This document shows, piece after piece, positions 31,456-42,026 of a DNA stretch of 64,000 bases. Location of the stretch: positions 62,001 through 126,000 of the forward strand of contig JALNQF010000123.1 in the NCBI GenBank assembly GCA_028456385.1. The letters run 5' to 3'. The stretch is from Ophiosphaerella korrae (lineage: Eukaryota; Ascomycota; Dothideomycetes; Pleosporales; Phaeosphaeriaceae). The notes under the pieces are model-generated. The model was given only the letters and a program-made list of their open reading frames with translations. It was not told where the DNA came from and searched no databases. A program made the position numbers and the translations under genes. How positions within the stretch are numbered: the stretch's first letter is position 1; each line of letters opens with the position of its first letter.

Positions 31456-33224
31456 TCAACCATATCGAACCTTGCGCCCACTTTTGCTCTCGTTCATACT
31501 GCAACTCACTGCCACACCCTTGCGTCTCGCATACTCAATAGCATCCCTGCCGTTGATCCTCATGCAGCAATCCGCGGAAATGGACTTCAGTGTTGGTACT
31601 TTGTCTACCAGTGTTTTGATTGAAGCGCCTGTTATCTGTGTGTAGCTCAAATTGATGCTTGTGAGCCCCGTTTGGAAAGTGACGAGATGATCAATCTCGT
31701 CGTCGTTGCACGGAAGAGTGGATATATTGAGGTATCGCAAAGTAGGCGTCAGGATACGCACTGAGCGAGCAAACAGAGCCCTGTCAGTGGGGCCGAAAAG
31801 CTCAGAAGATTGATCGTCGAGCGTCCCTTGAATACAGAGAAATTGTAACTGTTTACTGCCTTTCTGTGAGCCGGATCCTGGTTGGCCGTTACCGACATCA
31901 TCCAAAGTCAAATCAAGTAGGTTTTCTAAGCTCTTTCCAGACAAATTGCTAATATCCGTTAAAGACAGATGGGTAAGCATGGGTAGGTGCGAACCTATCC
32001 AGTATGGTTCAAATGGATCGAGCGGATAGGATCCATCGTATTCAATGACCAGTCGTTCTAGCGTGTGAGGGAGCATGGGAAATGTAGCGAACCTCACACG
32101 GTTCAATACCAACGTTGTCAATAGTAAGTTAGGGAAAATATTTTGTGGAAGGCTGCTAATGGAAACGTTGCTAAGGTGCAGAGTTTTCAGATTCGGGCTT
32201 TGTTTCAATAAACCCAATGGGTATAATTGGTATCCCCTTTGAGCTTCCGGTTTGATTGCATGCAGGCTGATAGTCTCAAGATCTGCAAAGCGGCCTTTCC
32301 ACTGCATTGAGGTGTCAGACCATCTGACTTGGTTACAGGTGAGGTGTCTCAATGTTGGCCGAGCATTAAGAATCTGCTCAAGGGCGTCTAGAGTGATTTC
32401 CTGGCGCATCGTAAACCTTTCGAGCTTTGGAGCGCAATGCACAATGTCAATGAGCGTGGATGCCATCCTGTATGGCAGAGTGATAAAGTCGAGCTCTTCC
32501 ACACTCTTACACGCTTTGCCAATATTTTTCAGGACATCTACATGCTCGAACCGATGTATGGTAATGCGTGTTAGGCGGTATTGGGAGCGCCGAACGGCCT
32601 TGTCGATGAAACTACGAGGAACCAGTTTTCGTGCGCCAGACAGATCGAGATGGAGCCAAAGCCTGGGTAGTTTGGCAATGTAGTCCCTCCAGCCTTTGCT
32701 GACGCGCATGCAGTTGACGACATGCCTGAAGTCGAGGTATCCTAGCACTTGCTCTGCAAGCTCGACGGGGAGGATGGTGAAGGGGTCAACCGACTTTGCT
32801 GGGGATAGCTGGCGCGTCATTTTATCGTGAAGCTGCTGGAGAAGCTACGGTGGCGAGGTCAGGCGACATCTCTGGGTTTCGAATCGGTGGAGCCACGTAC
32901 CTTGTAGTTCTTGTCGCCGACCGGTACGTTCTTCATCCCGTATTTATAGATGGCCAGGGCTGTTTCTGCCTTTTCCATCTTTTCCAGCACGTTGGCGGTG
33001 CGAAGATAGCCTTTGATATTTTTCTTGTCTACCTTGATCATTTCCCTGCCATCCTTCACGGCGGCATTGTAGTCCTCCAACTTGTCGTACGTCGCAGCTC
33101 GATGATCATATAGGTTGACAGTGGGCGCGATATCGATCCCATTTGTAAAAGCTTTTGCCGCATCCTCGTATTGTGTGAGTTTGTAATATCGCCGGCCAAG
33201 TTCTTGGTATTCATCGGGCGACAT
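31456..33224 (-). CDS. TPR/F-box/LRR protein of the Pof3/Dia2 type
   Basis: Exons 33224-32901 and 32844-31456, 570 residues. The 56-bp intron (GTACGT, GCCTGACC, CGTAG) is phase 0 and joins NVPVGDKNYK to LLQQLHDKMTRQLSP. Residues ~1-108 hold three TPR-like repeats (YYKLTQYEDAAKAFTNGI, YDKLEDYNAAVKDGREMI, TANVLEKMEKAETALAIY). An F-box follows (DPFTILPVELAEQVLGYLDF, VSKGWRDYIAKLPRLW), then leucine-rich repeats to the end. TPR plus F-box plus LRR is the layout of fission yeast Pof3 and budding yeast Dia2, SCF ubiquitin-ligase receptors acting in replication and genome stability. Start at MSPDEYQELG is preferred; the upstream in-frame GTG is not needed. Confidence 0.9.
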
Positions 33225-33864
33225 GGTGCGATTGTTTGACTGATTGCTGCTGTTCAGAGGTTGGCACAGGTGGGATGTCACGCTAACGAACGCGAGAACG
33301 CGAAAACACGTGTAGGAGCATCAACCCCCATACCACCGTAGAGATTACATGTTGCCACAAAACATGATTCAACACATCCTACACACTAATTAGCTGCAGA
33401 GAAGAGAAAATAGCAGTCCCAAGCATCAGATGCACAAACCCACAACCAGCTAACACGTTGCCAATCACAGCCTAGACAGGCACCCGGCTGTCCACCTCAT
33501 ATTTGATCAAATAGGCCTGAGACCGAGGATATATATTTCTGGCTACGATCGCTTCCCTATGGAGAATATATCCCTTTCTGATGCAACGTTCTTCCTGTAC
33601 CACCCACGCTATAGCGATGGATTCAATGCAACGAGTGTTGCTTGAAGTCGCAGACTATCTATTGCATGAGTTAGAACTCTCCTCACCTTCATCATTGTCC
33701 AGTAAAATAGCTTGCTTGAAAACCTCCAGCTACTTTTCAAGCTCCCCTAGACACGTTCCAGTGTTTTGTTTCTCATTGGCCTCGTTTTTGATAGCATCGA
33801 TCAGGGAACGCAAGACAACTAGGTCATTATTAAGCCCTAATTGCACTCCTACAGGAATGCTTGT
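33225..33864. other. Intergenic with decayed 3' extension of the neighbouring gene
   Basis: The first part is plain upstream DNA of the Pof3-like gene. From 33864 down to about 33600, the minus strand still reads like coding sequence after the TGA of the next gene: VGVQLGLNNDLVVLRSLIDA, then a second stop, then LEVFKQAILLDNDEGEESSN. The 13-kb fragment keeps the equivalent codon as Gly (LSLGTGVRVG). The natural gene was therefore probably longer and has been cut by a nonsense change. Confidence 0.5.
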
Positions 33865-34997
33865 TCAAACTGAAAGCTTTGCAACTTCAGATGCTTCGTG
33901 GACGAGTGTTGACATGTTTATGCTTGGATCTCGACGCGACTTTTCGATAGCATTTACAAGGAAAATGCGGTCGTACCGTGGGTGTAAATGCAGGTTGGTC
34001 GCAACTATACCAGCCGAAAACCTCAATAGCTCGATAGTTGTGATTTCAAGGCTCTCAAGAGGCGCCCACGCCTTCTGTTAATAGATGTCAACACAACGTA
34101 TCTGTCACGAGTATTTCCCACAGGTGGCCCGTTGGGCCACCGACAAGCATCCAGTATATATACTATTCTATGCCCAGTATGCCTATTCGGCATACTGTAC
34201 CTCTTTTGGTCACGTCTGGTCTGGTGGTATAGAACCCGGCCTCACAGTATCACTAGTTAGTGGGACGCGCCTACCTCGATACCCATCTTAACATCTTGCG
34301 CTGTAGTATTATCGATCGCGGTGTCTGTTTGAAAGAACTTGGTCATGAAAGACTCCCTTTCACTGTAATGGCCTAAGAGGCTAGTATCTCCAATTGGATC
34401 GATTGTTCCGGCTCTAGTTCTGGCTTTTGCCTCAACAGCGACTCGGATCGAGTCATTTGCATGCTTTCTCCTGCTACTGTGACTTGTGTTTTCTTTGTCA
34501 TCGCGCCATTCCGGGAAAAAGAAAACTTCTTCTCCATCTATGGCGATAGCCCTACACAGTCTAGCATCGTTTGGATCGATCAGAGCATAGTAGGTTACCT
34601 GAGTCTTGCCAAATGAAGCCACTACACGTGTGGCATTTGAATCATATGGAATGATAGCAATCTCATTGTTCGATGAGACTGACTTGCCCTTACTTCCCTT
34701 CATTGTAGTAGCAATCCTTTTGTGTTTGGAAGCATCGCTTGGTCGCATGCCCACGAAGAGTACTTTTTGGCCAGACGTGAAGTTGAGTTCGGACTGAGTG
34801 GGAAGCTGGGGTGGCTTATGTCCCTTCTGGATGACTGCCTCGCGGGTTGCGCCTCTGAACTCTTTACTTGTTGTATTGGTCAAACCGTTGAGTTGGATGC
34901 AAAAGATTGTTTTCAATTGTCGCCCCGCCCAATTATTGCTCTCGCCACTGAAGTCGTATTGTGCACCAGCAAAGTTGGCACCGTATTCCTTCGCCAT
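33865..34997 (-). CDS. Unrecognised lineage-specific protein, probably truncated
   Basis: Exon 1 (34997-34275) is a solid 241-codon frame with sections SNNWAGRQLKTIFCIQLNGL, KVLFVGMRPSDASKHKR, NEIAIIPYDSNATRVVASFG and GEEVFFFPEW. It is followed by a donor (GAG/GTAGGC) and, 199 bp later, by an acceptor (CTATTAACAG at 34075). An in-phase 69-codon exon 2 (34074-33865) includes PLESLEITTIELLRFSAGIV and HPRYDRIFLVNAIEKS. Without splicing the frame ends at 34257 after 246 residues. Homologous fragments at 13.1-13.4 kb conserve both parts and the donor site, which supports the model. I know no family and assign no function. No signal peptide or membrane segment is seen. Confidence 0.55.
34123..34197. 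repeat. Cluster of three short perfect palindromes in the putative intron
   Basis: GGTGGCCC-GTT-GGGCCACC (34123-34141), AGTATATATACT (34153-34164) and CAGTATGCC-TATTC-GGCATACTG (34175-34197) are all perfect. They lie in the putative 199-bp intron (or 3' region) of the unknown gene, which is much longer than other introns here. They may be a small inserted element or structured RNA. Confidence 0.7.
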
Positions 34998-35184
34998 GAT
35001 GCCTTGCGGTCAAGTTGTGCGTTGCCGTAAACGTAAAGAGAAAGAAGGGTAGAGTGTAGAAAGTCTTGAGCCCTAATGTATAAACGAAGGTCATAGACAA
35101 ACGGATATAAAAGCAAAGTAAAGGTAACCATTTACTTACTGCCTCTCGCGACATTTAGTAAGTCTTGGCATCATGGTACAAATC

Positions 35185-35286
35185 AGTAGTGAAGGTAAAT
35201 TAGTAGTGAAGGTAAATTAGTAGTGAAGGTAAATTAGTAGTGAAGGTAAATTAGTAGTGAAGGTAAATTAGCAGTGAAGGTATTTC
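35185..35286. repeat. 17-bp tandem repeat, six units, between divergent genes
   Basis: Five identical copies of AGTAGTGAAGGTAAATT (35185-35269) and a sixth diverged copy (AGCAGTGAAGGTATTTC). They sit in the 362-bp region between the start of the unknown minus-strand gene (34997) and the start of the plus-strand pseudogene (35360). Regulatory function is possible but not shown. Confidence 0.92.
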
Positions 35287-35359
35287 TGCCTTGCTTATCT
35301 TTAAATATCTTAAAGAAACGTTACATTCACATACAACACAATCAGACACCGACCCAAGT

Positions 35360-36047
35360 ATGCGTCGTTTCAATCGCGGCCGAGGTGCTGGTACAAGGAA
35401 CGCTAAAAGCGTCTCGTGCCAACAGATAGAGATGAGTACAAAACAGTTCTCATTAGAACGCTTGACTTATCGATAGCCTACCATAAGTCCCTCGAGGGTG
35501 CTTATGGAAATAACGATGAGAGATTGATCGAAAGCTTTGAAGAGACAATTTGCCAGGCACAGAAGACACTATGCGATGATCTCGCAGCATATTTGGTCAC
35601 AAGGAAGCGCTGTTGAGATGATACCAACCGAGCAACTCATGACAGCAATAAAGATTGAGCGCGAAAGGCGCCAAGAGGGTAAGCCTGCTGAGCAATGGGT
35701 AGAGGCTAACACTAAAGCAGAGGTGGGGCCATTACAGGCTGCTGTTGAAGAGTATTCTCGTGTTTGTAGTATGGCCAATGCCCGTGAGGAAGAAACTCCA
35801 CCGTGGAAACTTGAAAACTATCGCCGGATGAATTCAATGCCAGAGGGTATGCAGCCCGCCCTCTCTAGTTGGGCTAAACTGACGATAATGCAGGCTTCTA
35901 AGATGAATGCAACTCTAGCGATGACACGTATAACCCCCCATTGCAGCCTATCGCGATGCTGAGAACGACATCCGGGATGGGATTCAGAATTCGAAAGTCT
36001 CCGGAGAACACGAGGAAGAAGTCGACATGGTTGAAATGGAGTTCTAA
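35360..36047 (+). pseudogene. Unrecognised gene with three frame changes
   Basis: ATG at 35360 opens MRRFNRGRGAGTRNAK. Good coding sequence then continues in other frames: from ~35412 (DEYKTVLIRTLDLSIAYHKS, LEGAYGNNDERLIESFEETI), from ~35605 (AVEMIPTEQLMTAIKIERER, AAVEEYSRVCSMANAREEET), and from ~35949 (YRDAENDIRDGIQNSKVSG, acidic end, TAA at 36045-36047). No intron signals explain the switches, so the gene looks broken by small indels; assembly error is an alternative. The protein would be hydrophilic, helical and coiled-coil-like, ~220 residues. Family unknown. It is divergent from the unknown gene at 33.9-35.0 kb. Confidence 0.45.
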
Positions 36048-37027
36048 TCTCGAAGAACTGACCGAGATTGCTGCGGAACATGTTGATAAAATGCAGCAGA
36101 AACGGACGAGGATCAATAGCAGCAGACATCATTCAAAGATTAGGGAATAATCGAGTACTTGATGATTAGGGTATATTCTCTCTGAATGGTCCATTTCTGC
36201 GCTTAGGTCAAACTAGGAAAACATGACTGAGAGGATAAGGTACACAATATCATACGATCCATAGTGGCTGAGTACAGAAATCCACATCCCTACCATATTA
36301 TCTGTCTCAAATTTTTTGCCCTCGTTTTGAGTTATTCACACATTATTCTGCCAAGGAGCACTAGAATGTTATGCATTTTGATTCCAGAAGATGCTGGCCG
36401 CCTAGAAACCTATTTTGATGTTTAATGAAACCAAGCAATTGTGAAGCGATCGACGACTAGACTAAGTTTCAGATCAATAGGAATCTAGATGATAACGTAG
36501 ATGAGGCGTAGTGATTATCCTACTCCTATGTTTTAGCGTCAGGAGATTGGAAGGTGATGCATAGTATAATTATGAGAGCTAATTGATTGGTTGAACTGTA
36601 GATCATCGTCCTGCCTCTGAATTCGGCTCTGGGCATGGATAGGGGCCCTAGATGCCACACCCAAGACACTCATTTCCCGCCGCCAACAGAACGGTGAATA
36701 AAACCGGGAAAGAAAACATGTTGACTGATTAAGTTGTCCCCCCCTTCTCGGAAGGAACGGCGGCCAAGCGGTGTCCCACCGATGTTGGTGAGGTTCCGCA
36801 CCGATGCGCCGAGACGGATGATCCTTCCGTTGCCCAGCCCATAGCGGCGAAAAGGTGGCGCGTGACAATTCGATAACCATGACGCATGCAGCCACAGTAA
36901 ACAGGCTTGTGCAAGCCATGGCGAGGATGAGTGGTGGCCGTTGTAGGACGGAATGAACAGACGCACTTGGCGGTATGTAGGGTGGCAAAGTCCCGAGACA
37001 GCGGCTATGCGGTTGAGCTCGATGGGC
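36048..37027. other. Intergenic, no gene recognised
   Basis: About 1 kb with no convincing frame; the overlapping minus-strand frames near 36.5-37.0 kb differ in all three phases and look random. Confidence 0.55.
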
Positions 37028-37895
37028 TCACATAGATGCGTACTTGTCGTGCGAGGACTTGACTTTCATGTCCAGTGCGGTCTCGTGAAAGTTGCCCTCT
37101 CGCCGTGACTTCTTTAGACGCTTTACTTCATCGTCATCGAGCTTCCTGCCAATCAGCTCTTCGAGCTCCTTTTTGCTGATCTTCTCTTTGGCTTTCTCGT
37201 CCTTAGATGCTTTGAGGCGCGGCTTGAAGCGGGCTTGCATGCGTATGCGAAAGGTGGTATTGAATGTGATGCTTTCGACATCGCCGCGTATTTCCGGACC
37301 GCTCGTAGACGACTCGTCAATACTGAGAAATTGGTCGCGGGCGGTCTGGAGAGAGAAGGCAGAGGGGTTGTTCGGCACAGCGATGGCGAGGAAGGACTCT
37401 TCGGGCGAAATGGCGGTCGCATTTGCAGTCAGGATGCCATATTTGTTGCAAGTTAGGTATCTAAAGGCGGCCAATATTCAGCCAAGATTCAAGAAACAGC
37501 ACCCGTTTCGGCACCACGCACCTTCCATGATGCCCTTTGAGGCTGAGGCTCTCGGTGCCTGCTACGCGATTTGCGACAAAGACCTGTCTCACATCATGCG
37601 GCTCTGCTGTTTTTAGATCGCCGTCGACGATATTCTCGATTTCGCTAGCAAAGACCTTGCCATTTGCATCGCATGCTAGGCACGTGGCCTTCTCTGTGGG
37701 CAAAACAATGACAATGGGTCCTGATATGTCGCTGGGTACGTCTGCGGTCACCCAAGAGTCGTCGTCTTCGCTTCCTTCCGTGACTGCAGCTGTGGTGAGT
37801 GCCTTAGACGGCGCATCGTCTGCATCGTAGGGTTCGGCAGGTTTTCTCTTCTTCTTCACCTTTTTGTCGCCCTTGAAGTGCAGTGCCTTGGGCAT
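37028..37895 (-). CDS. FRG1 family protein
   Basis: Exons 37895-37522 and 37460-37028, 268 residues. The 61-bp intron starts GTGCGT and ends TTTAG, phase 2; it rejoins KGHHGR to YLTCNKYGILTANATAISPE, the conserved core of FRG1 proteins. A Lys-rich N-terminus (KGDKKVKKKRK) fits nuclear or nucleolar location. The C-terminus has IRMQARFKPRLKASKDEKAK and a helical Lys/Glu-rich tail. FRG1 relatives are linked to pre-mRNA splicing, rRNA processing and actin bundling; which applies here is not shown. The start was chosen at MPKALHFKGDKK because the upstream in-frame ATG at 37976 adds unconserved residues. It is divergent from the next gene over 207 bp. Confidence 0.88.
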
Positions 37896-38102
37896 GATGA
37901 CTTGTTTCTGGCTAGTGATGTGTTCCGAGGTCAAGCTCAAGCTCCGGCATGGCCAAAGCGGAGGTCGCCGCTTCATGTCCTAATTGGGCAGGTCACCTTG
38001 GCCATCATTCGACGAGCTTCAAATTTGCGAGAGCCACTTTACAATGAGCAAACTTGCTCAACCTCTTTTTCTTTTTATCTACTGATCATTTGTTTTATCG
38101 GT
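37896..38102. promoter_or_regulatory. Divergent intergenic promoter region (FRG1 / oxygenase)
   Basis: Only 207 bp separate the two start codons, so the two promoters must overlap or be shared. No specific motif was called. Confidence 0.6.
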
Positions 38103-39289
38103 ATGGCAAGCCCAAGCCTAAGCGCTACCGTTACGCAGAACGCAACTGTCGTGTCTCTCGATGATTTGCAAAAAGGTGAGCAACTGTAACATCTGTCAAA
38201 CTAGGAAACTGTAAGTAACGCGACTTTAGATAATGTTGAGTTCTCTCTTCTTGAGGATGCCTTTGGCTCAGCCAGTCTGGGTATCATCGTTGTGAAACAT
38301 CTGCCATCAAAATTTCACGAATTGAGGCAGAGGTTACTGTCGTATTCGTCTGCTCTTGGAAACCTACCACCAAACGAGCTTGGTAAGCAAGCATCAAATC
38401 CTGATATATTGGGCCAACTAACGTATCTGTAGAAAAGCTTGAGTCGCCAGCTGCAAAGTGGCTGGTAGGATGGTCATGCGGAAAAGAGACACTCAAGGAC
38501 GGCCGCTATGATACACTCAAGGGCTCCTACTATGTCAATTGTGCATCAGGTTTCGAAGATCAGCAACCATCTGTGGCTGATAAGTACCCCGCGTTTCCCG
38601 AGTACACGGCGCCCAATGTATGGCCATCTGAACAACTTCTCCCGGGTTTTGAGCAGACGTTTCGCGAGCTATGTACCCTGATCATTGATATAGCGGCACT
38701 AGTAGCTCGAGCTTGTGACAAGTATGCAGAGGCCAACATCGATGGGTACCAAAAAGGCTACCTTGAACATGTTGTCAAGACGAGCATTTCCACTAAAGCG
38801 AGGTTGCTGCACTACTTTCCCAGCCCTCAGTCAGCAGGCGAGGCTGCCAGCGATGCAAATGCCGACCAAGACGATTGGTGTGCTACGCACTTGGACCACG
38901 GATGTCTCACTGGGCTTACTTCCGCCATGTTTGTTGATGAATCCGCCCATCCGCCGCAGACGGGCAGTGCATTCGTGCCGCTAGAAGAAGTTGACCGCTC
39001 GCCTGATCCCAAGGCCGGCCTCTATATTCATTCGCGGACGGGCACGGTGACGAAGGTCAGCATTCCACGAGACTGCCTTGCCTTCCAGACCGGCGAAGCG
39101 CTCGAGATTATTACTAAGGGCAAATTCAAAGCAGTACCACACTTTGTCCGGGGCGCGGGGCCAGGCATCGGAGGACAGGTCGCAAGAAATACGCTGGCAG
39201 TGTTCACGCAGCCCAACCTGTGGGAGAAGGTGGACGAGCGGCGAGACTTTGCTGCTTTTGCCAAGGAGATTGTAGAGAAGAATCATTGA
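38103..39289 (+). CDS. 2-oxoglutarate/Fe(II) oxygenase-like protein
   Basis: Exons 38103-38175, 38230-38382 and 38433-39289, 360 residues. Both introns (54 and 50 bp; GTGAGC...TTTAG and GTAAGC...CTGTAG) are phase 1 and the joined frame is open. The middle carries WCATHLDHGCLTGLTSAMFV with an HxD pair (HLD), and later VPHFVRG with a His and ARNTLAVF with the Arg. This gives the HxD...H...R pattern of isopenicillin N synthase-like dioxygenases. Opening residues (LLEDAFGSASLGIIVVKHLP) resemble the N-terminal part of such enzymes. Substrate unknown. ATG at 38103 starts the only frame that splices cleanly. Confidence 0.8.
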
Positions 39290-40594
39290 CGTTTGTTCGG
39301 CGAATTGATAATTGATAGATCTTGGAAACCGCGCCACGCAGCCGTAGGTGGTGTTGTCGCAGTGACATGACATCACCCACCATCTCTATCGTGCGTATGT
39401 CCGCCCTCTAGTGGAAACAGGGTTGCATGCTACCTATCTGCACAGCCCTAAGCGAAGAAACCGCCCACACGACACTGCGAAATGACGGAAGGCAGTCTTG
39501 CGTCCGGCCTTGGCCAAATCTCATTCCAGGTGACGGCAGATGCCAAGCGCAACTGCATTTTCCCATGTTTGACGTCGCCTTTGCATGGTGCAGAGCTTCA
39601 TCTCTCCAGATCCACCAATGCGAATCTATTCCTGAAGGCGATCGGACGCGCAACATGGACGCACACGCATTAATAGGAGCACTCAACACTCTGCGCAGCT
39701 CATCAATGTGAACCACTTTTCATCTCTCCACAATGGCCTTGTATCCGATTCGGCTCCCCGTCCTTCAGTTCATAGGAGCGCGGTGTGGCTCAAGCCTCCA
39801 AGTAGCCGCCCCAATCATATCGCTTACGCTAGCTACTTTGAGATGGCCTACTTCTGAGACGCCTTGTCGTTGCTCGCCACACTTTGGGTGCATGCATCTC
39901 TTGCACATCATGTCGCAACTAGGTTGCTGAGACGCGCAGTACCTGTACCACGGGCAGTCCAATCTTCGTTACTCCCCTGGGGACACTGAAATAAATAGCA
40001 TCCACTCTTATGAATCTTCAAAGGTGCCGACAACCGGCTCCAGGAATGCAATGCCATGAACAACAAGCCAACACCAACGCTGTGTTCACTGCCAAGGGCT
40101 CAGGCCGTGAGACGGTGGGCCTCTTTGATGTGAGAATTCCGCCGCCGGGAAATATTACGCGGCCGCCATTGCAAGCTCGGCGCCTGTTTCCCTGTAGGGC
40201 CTGAGGCCAATCAGATAGGCAAATATTAGCGTCAATCGCTGCCTCCTGACGGACAACTACGATGCCAAGCGCCCTATCCGACTACCCGCCTTTGCATGGG
40301 GACTTGCTTAACCCTGTTGCTGGACACTTTAACACCGTCTTGGTTCGAGGAAAGCCACCGTCACCGATGCGTTTCTATACCTGCCACAGCCGCCGCTCAC
40401 TTTTTGTTCTTTGATTTATTCCATCTTCTTGTGGCTATTTCTCCCCTACATGGGTGACGCATCTTCTTCCCTTGCCTTCTATACATACTTCACTTGCATG
40501 ACCCTGCCTCCGATTTACGAAAGGTTCATTGTTCATCTACGCCACCACCTCTCAGAGGCCCGACATTAGCGTAGCCGTCACAGGCATTCACAAT
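39290..40594. other. Intergenic, no gene recognised
   Basis: 1.3 kb upstream of the acyltransferase gene. Several short frames have no protein-like pattern. C/T-rich stretches just before 40595 fit a fungal promoter. Confidence 0.55.
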
Positions 40595-42026
40595 ATGTCC
40601 AACAACCGCCAAAATGTCACATGGGTAGAAGTATGTTGTTCTCATCTTTTTTCTATGCCATAGCTAACCGTGAGTAGGGTGTGCGAGGAGTTGCTTCATT
40701 TTGGGTTGTCGTCACACATCTCTGTCGCGCTTGGGACTACAGCTTATGGTCGCCGCGCGACAACGAGAATGCCACACCTCAAATTCTCCAACTGCCCTTC
40801 CTAAGACTACCATGGCAAGGGAGAATTGGAGTCACCATGTTTGCCTTCCTTACAGGATATGTGTGCGCAATCAAGCCCCTTCGACAGGCCAAATCCGGCA
40901 ACATTCCAGCAGCATTGACCACTCTCGGCAAGTCTGCCTTTCGTCGACCACCACGCCTCATCATGCCTGCCACGATTGCTCTTGTTATTGCATGGTTTTT
41001 TGCACAGATTGGTGCCTTCGAGGTTGCTCACAGGAGTGACTCCCACTGGTTTCGCCGCTCTGTTCCCCAAAATATTGGCGGTCTTGGTTCTGAGATTCCA
41101 CGCCTGTTCAAGAATTTCCAACGGTCGTGGTCGGGCGCAAACAACGAATACGATGACCACCAATGGGCGCTTCTTCCCTTGCTCCAGGGTGCCTTCCTAA
41201 TCTACGTCCTACTATTCGCGACCGTCTTCATGAAGTTTCGCATGCGCCTGTTTACATGCTCCGTTTTGTTCCTCTGGTACTGGATGCGTACCGGCCCAGA
41301 AAAGGGTAAGCCAATACGTTGTGTGCGATTAGACCATGCGGCTGACTCTATTCAGAAACATTCGAGTGCCAATTTCTTTACGGCGTCATTCTTTGCGATC
41401 TTGGTTCAGAGAAGAAGTTTCGTGACTTCGTCAACAGTCACCCCAAAGCCCGCCGTACTATTCTTACCCTCCTCATCGTTCTCGGCTGGTACGTTGCCTG
41501 CTATCCAGGTGAGCACTGGGAATGGGCGCTTTGGTCTAGGCAACTCAAGGTTATCGGAGACTGGATTATTCCCAACGGCGCACCAAGCTACCCGAAACGA
41601 TTCACCGCTATTGGATGGGACCTCATGGTTACCGGTATCTGGCTGTCGCCCACGCTTCAGAATATCTTCTCGAACAAGCTATTCATGTGGGTTGGCCGAA
41701 ACAGCTTCGCAGTGTACCTTACCCACGGCACTGTCATGAAAGTCGGCCTCGCACGATTGATTTACGGATGGAGCACCAAGCCATACTGGGTAGAACAACC
41801 ACCCGCTGAAGGAGAAGGCAAAGCTATCGAGCACTACATTCCACGATCAACGAACTGGTTCGTCTGGGCGCTCGCGATCCCCACATTTTTCGTCGTCGAA
41901 TACACCATCGCGCATCTTTGGACAACGCACGTCGACTCACTCTGTGCAAAGGCCACCAAATGGTTAGAAGACGTCATGTTCGAGAAGGACGAGGACGAGA
42001 AGCACGGAGTAGCCGCAATGGCTTAG
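40595..42026 (+). CDS. Acyltransferase-3 family membrane protein
   Basis: Exons 40595-40630, 40678-41305 and 41356-42026, 444 residues. Intron 1 (47 bp, GTATGT, AGCTAACC, GAGTAG) joins WVE to GVRGVASFWVVVTHLCR, the family's N-terminal RGxAxxxVxxxH signature with the likely catalytic His. Intron 2 (50 bp, GTAAGC...TTCAG) is phase 1. Several hydrophobic helices follow (MFAFLTGYVCAI; IALVIAWFFAQIGAF; FLIYVLLFATVFM; TILTLLIVLGWYVACYP; FVWALAIPTFFVVEYTIA). WVGRNSFAVYLTHGTVMK is the typical late motif. The family transfers acyl groups from the cytoplasmic side onto sugars or other small acceptors. Substrate is unknown. Fungal copies are common and often unlinked to clusters. Confidence 0.88.

Noticed and set aside
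33581..34081. 166-codon plus-strand frame
   Set aside because: It is antisense to the exon 2 and remnant of the minus-strand gene, whose sequence matches the 13-kb fragments.
35305..35360. CRISPR or prokaryotic array reading of the 17-bp repeats
   Set aside because: Units are directly adjacent without spacers and the genome is eukaryotic.
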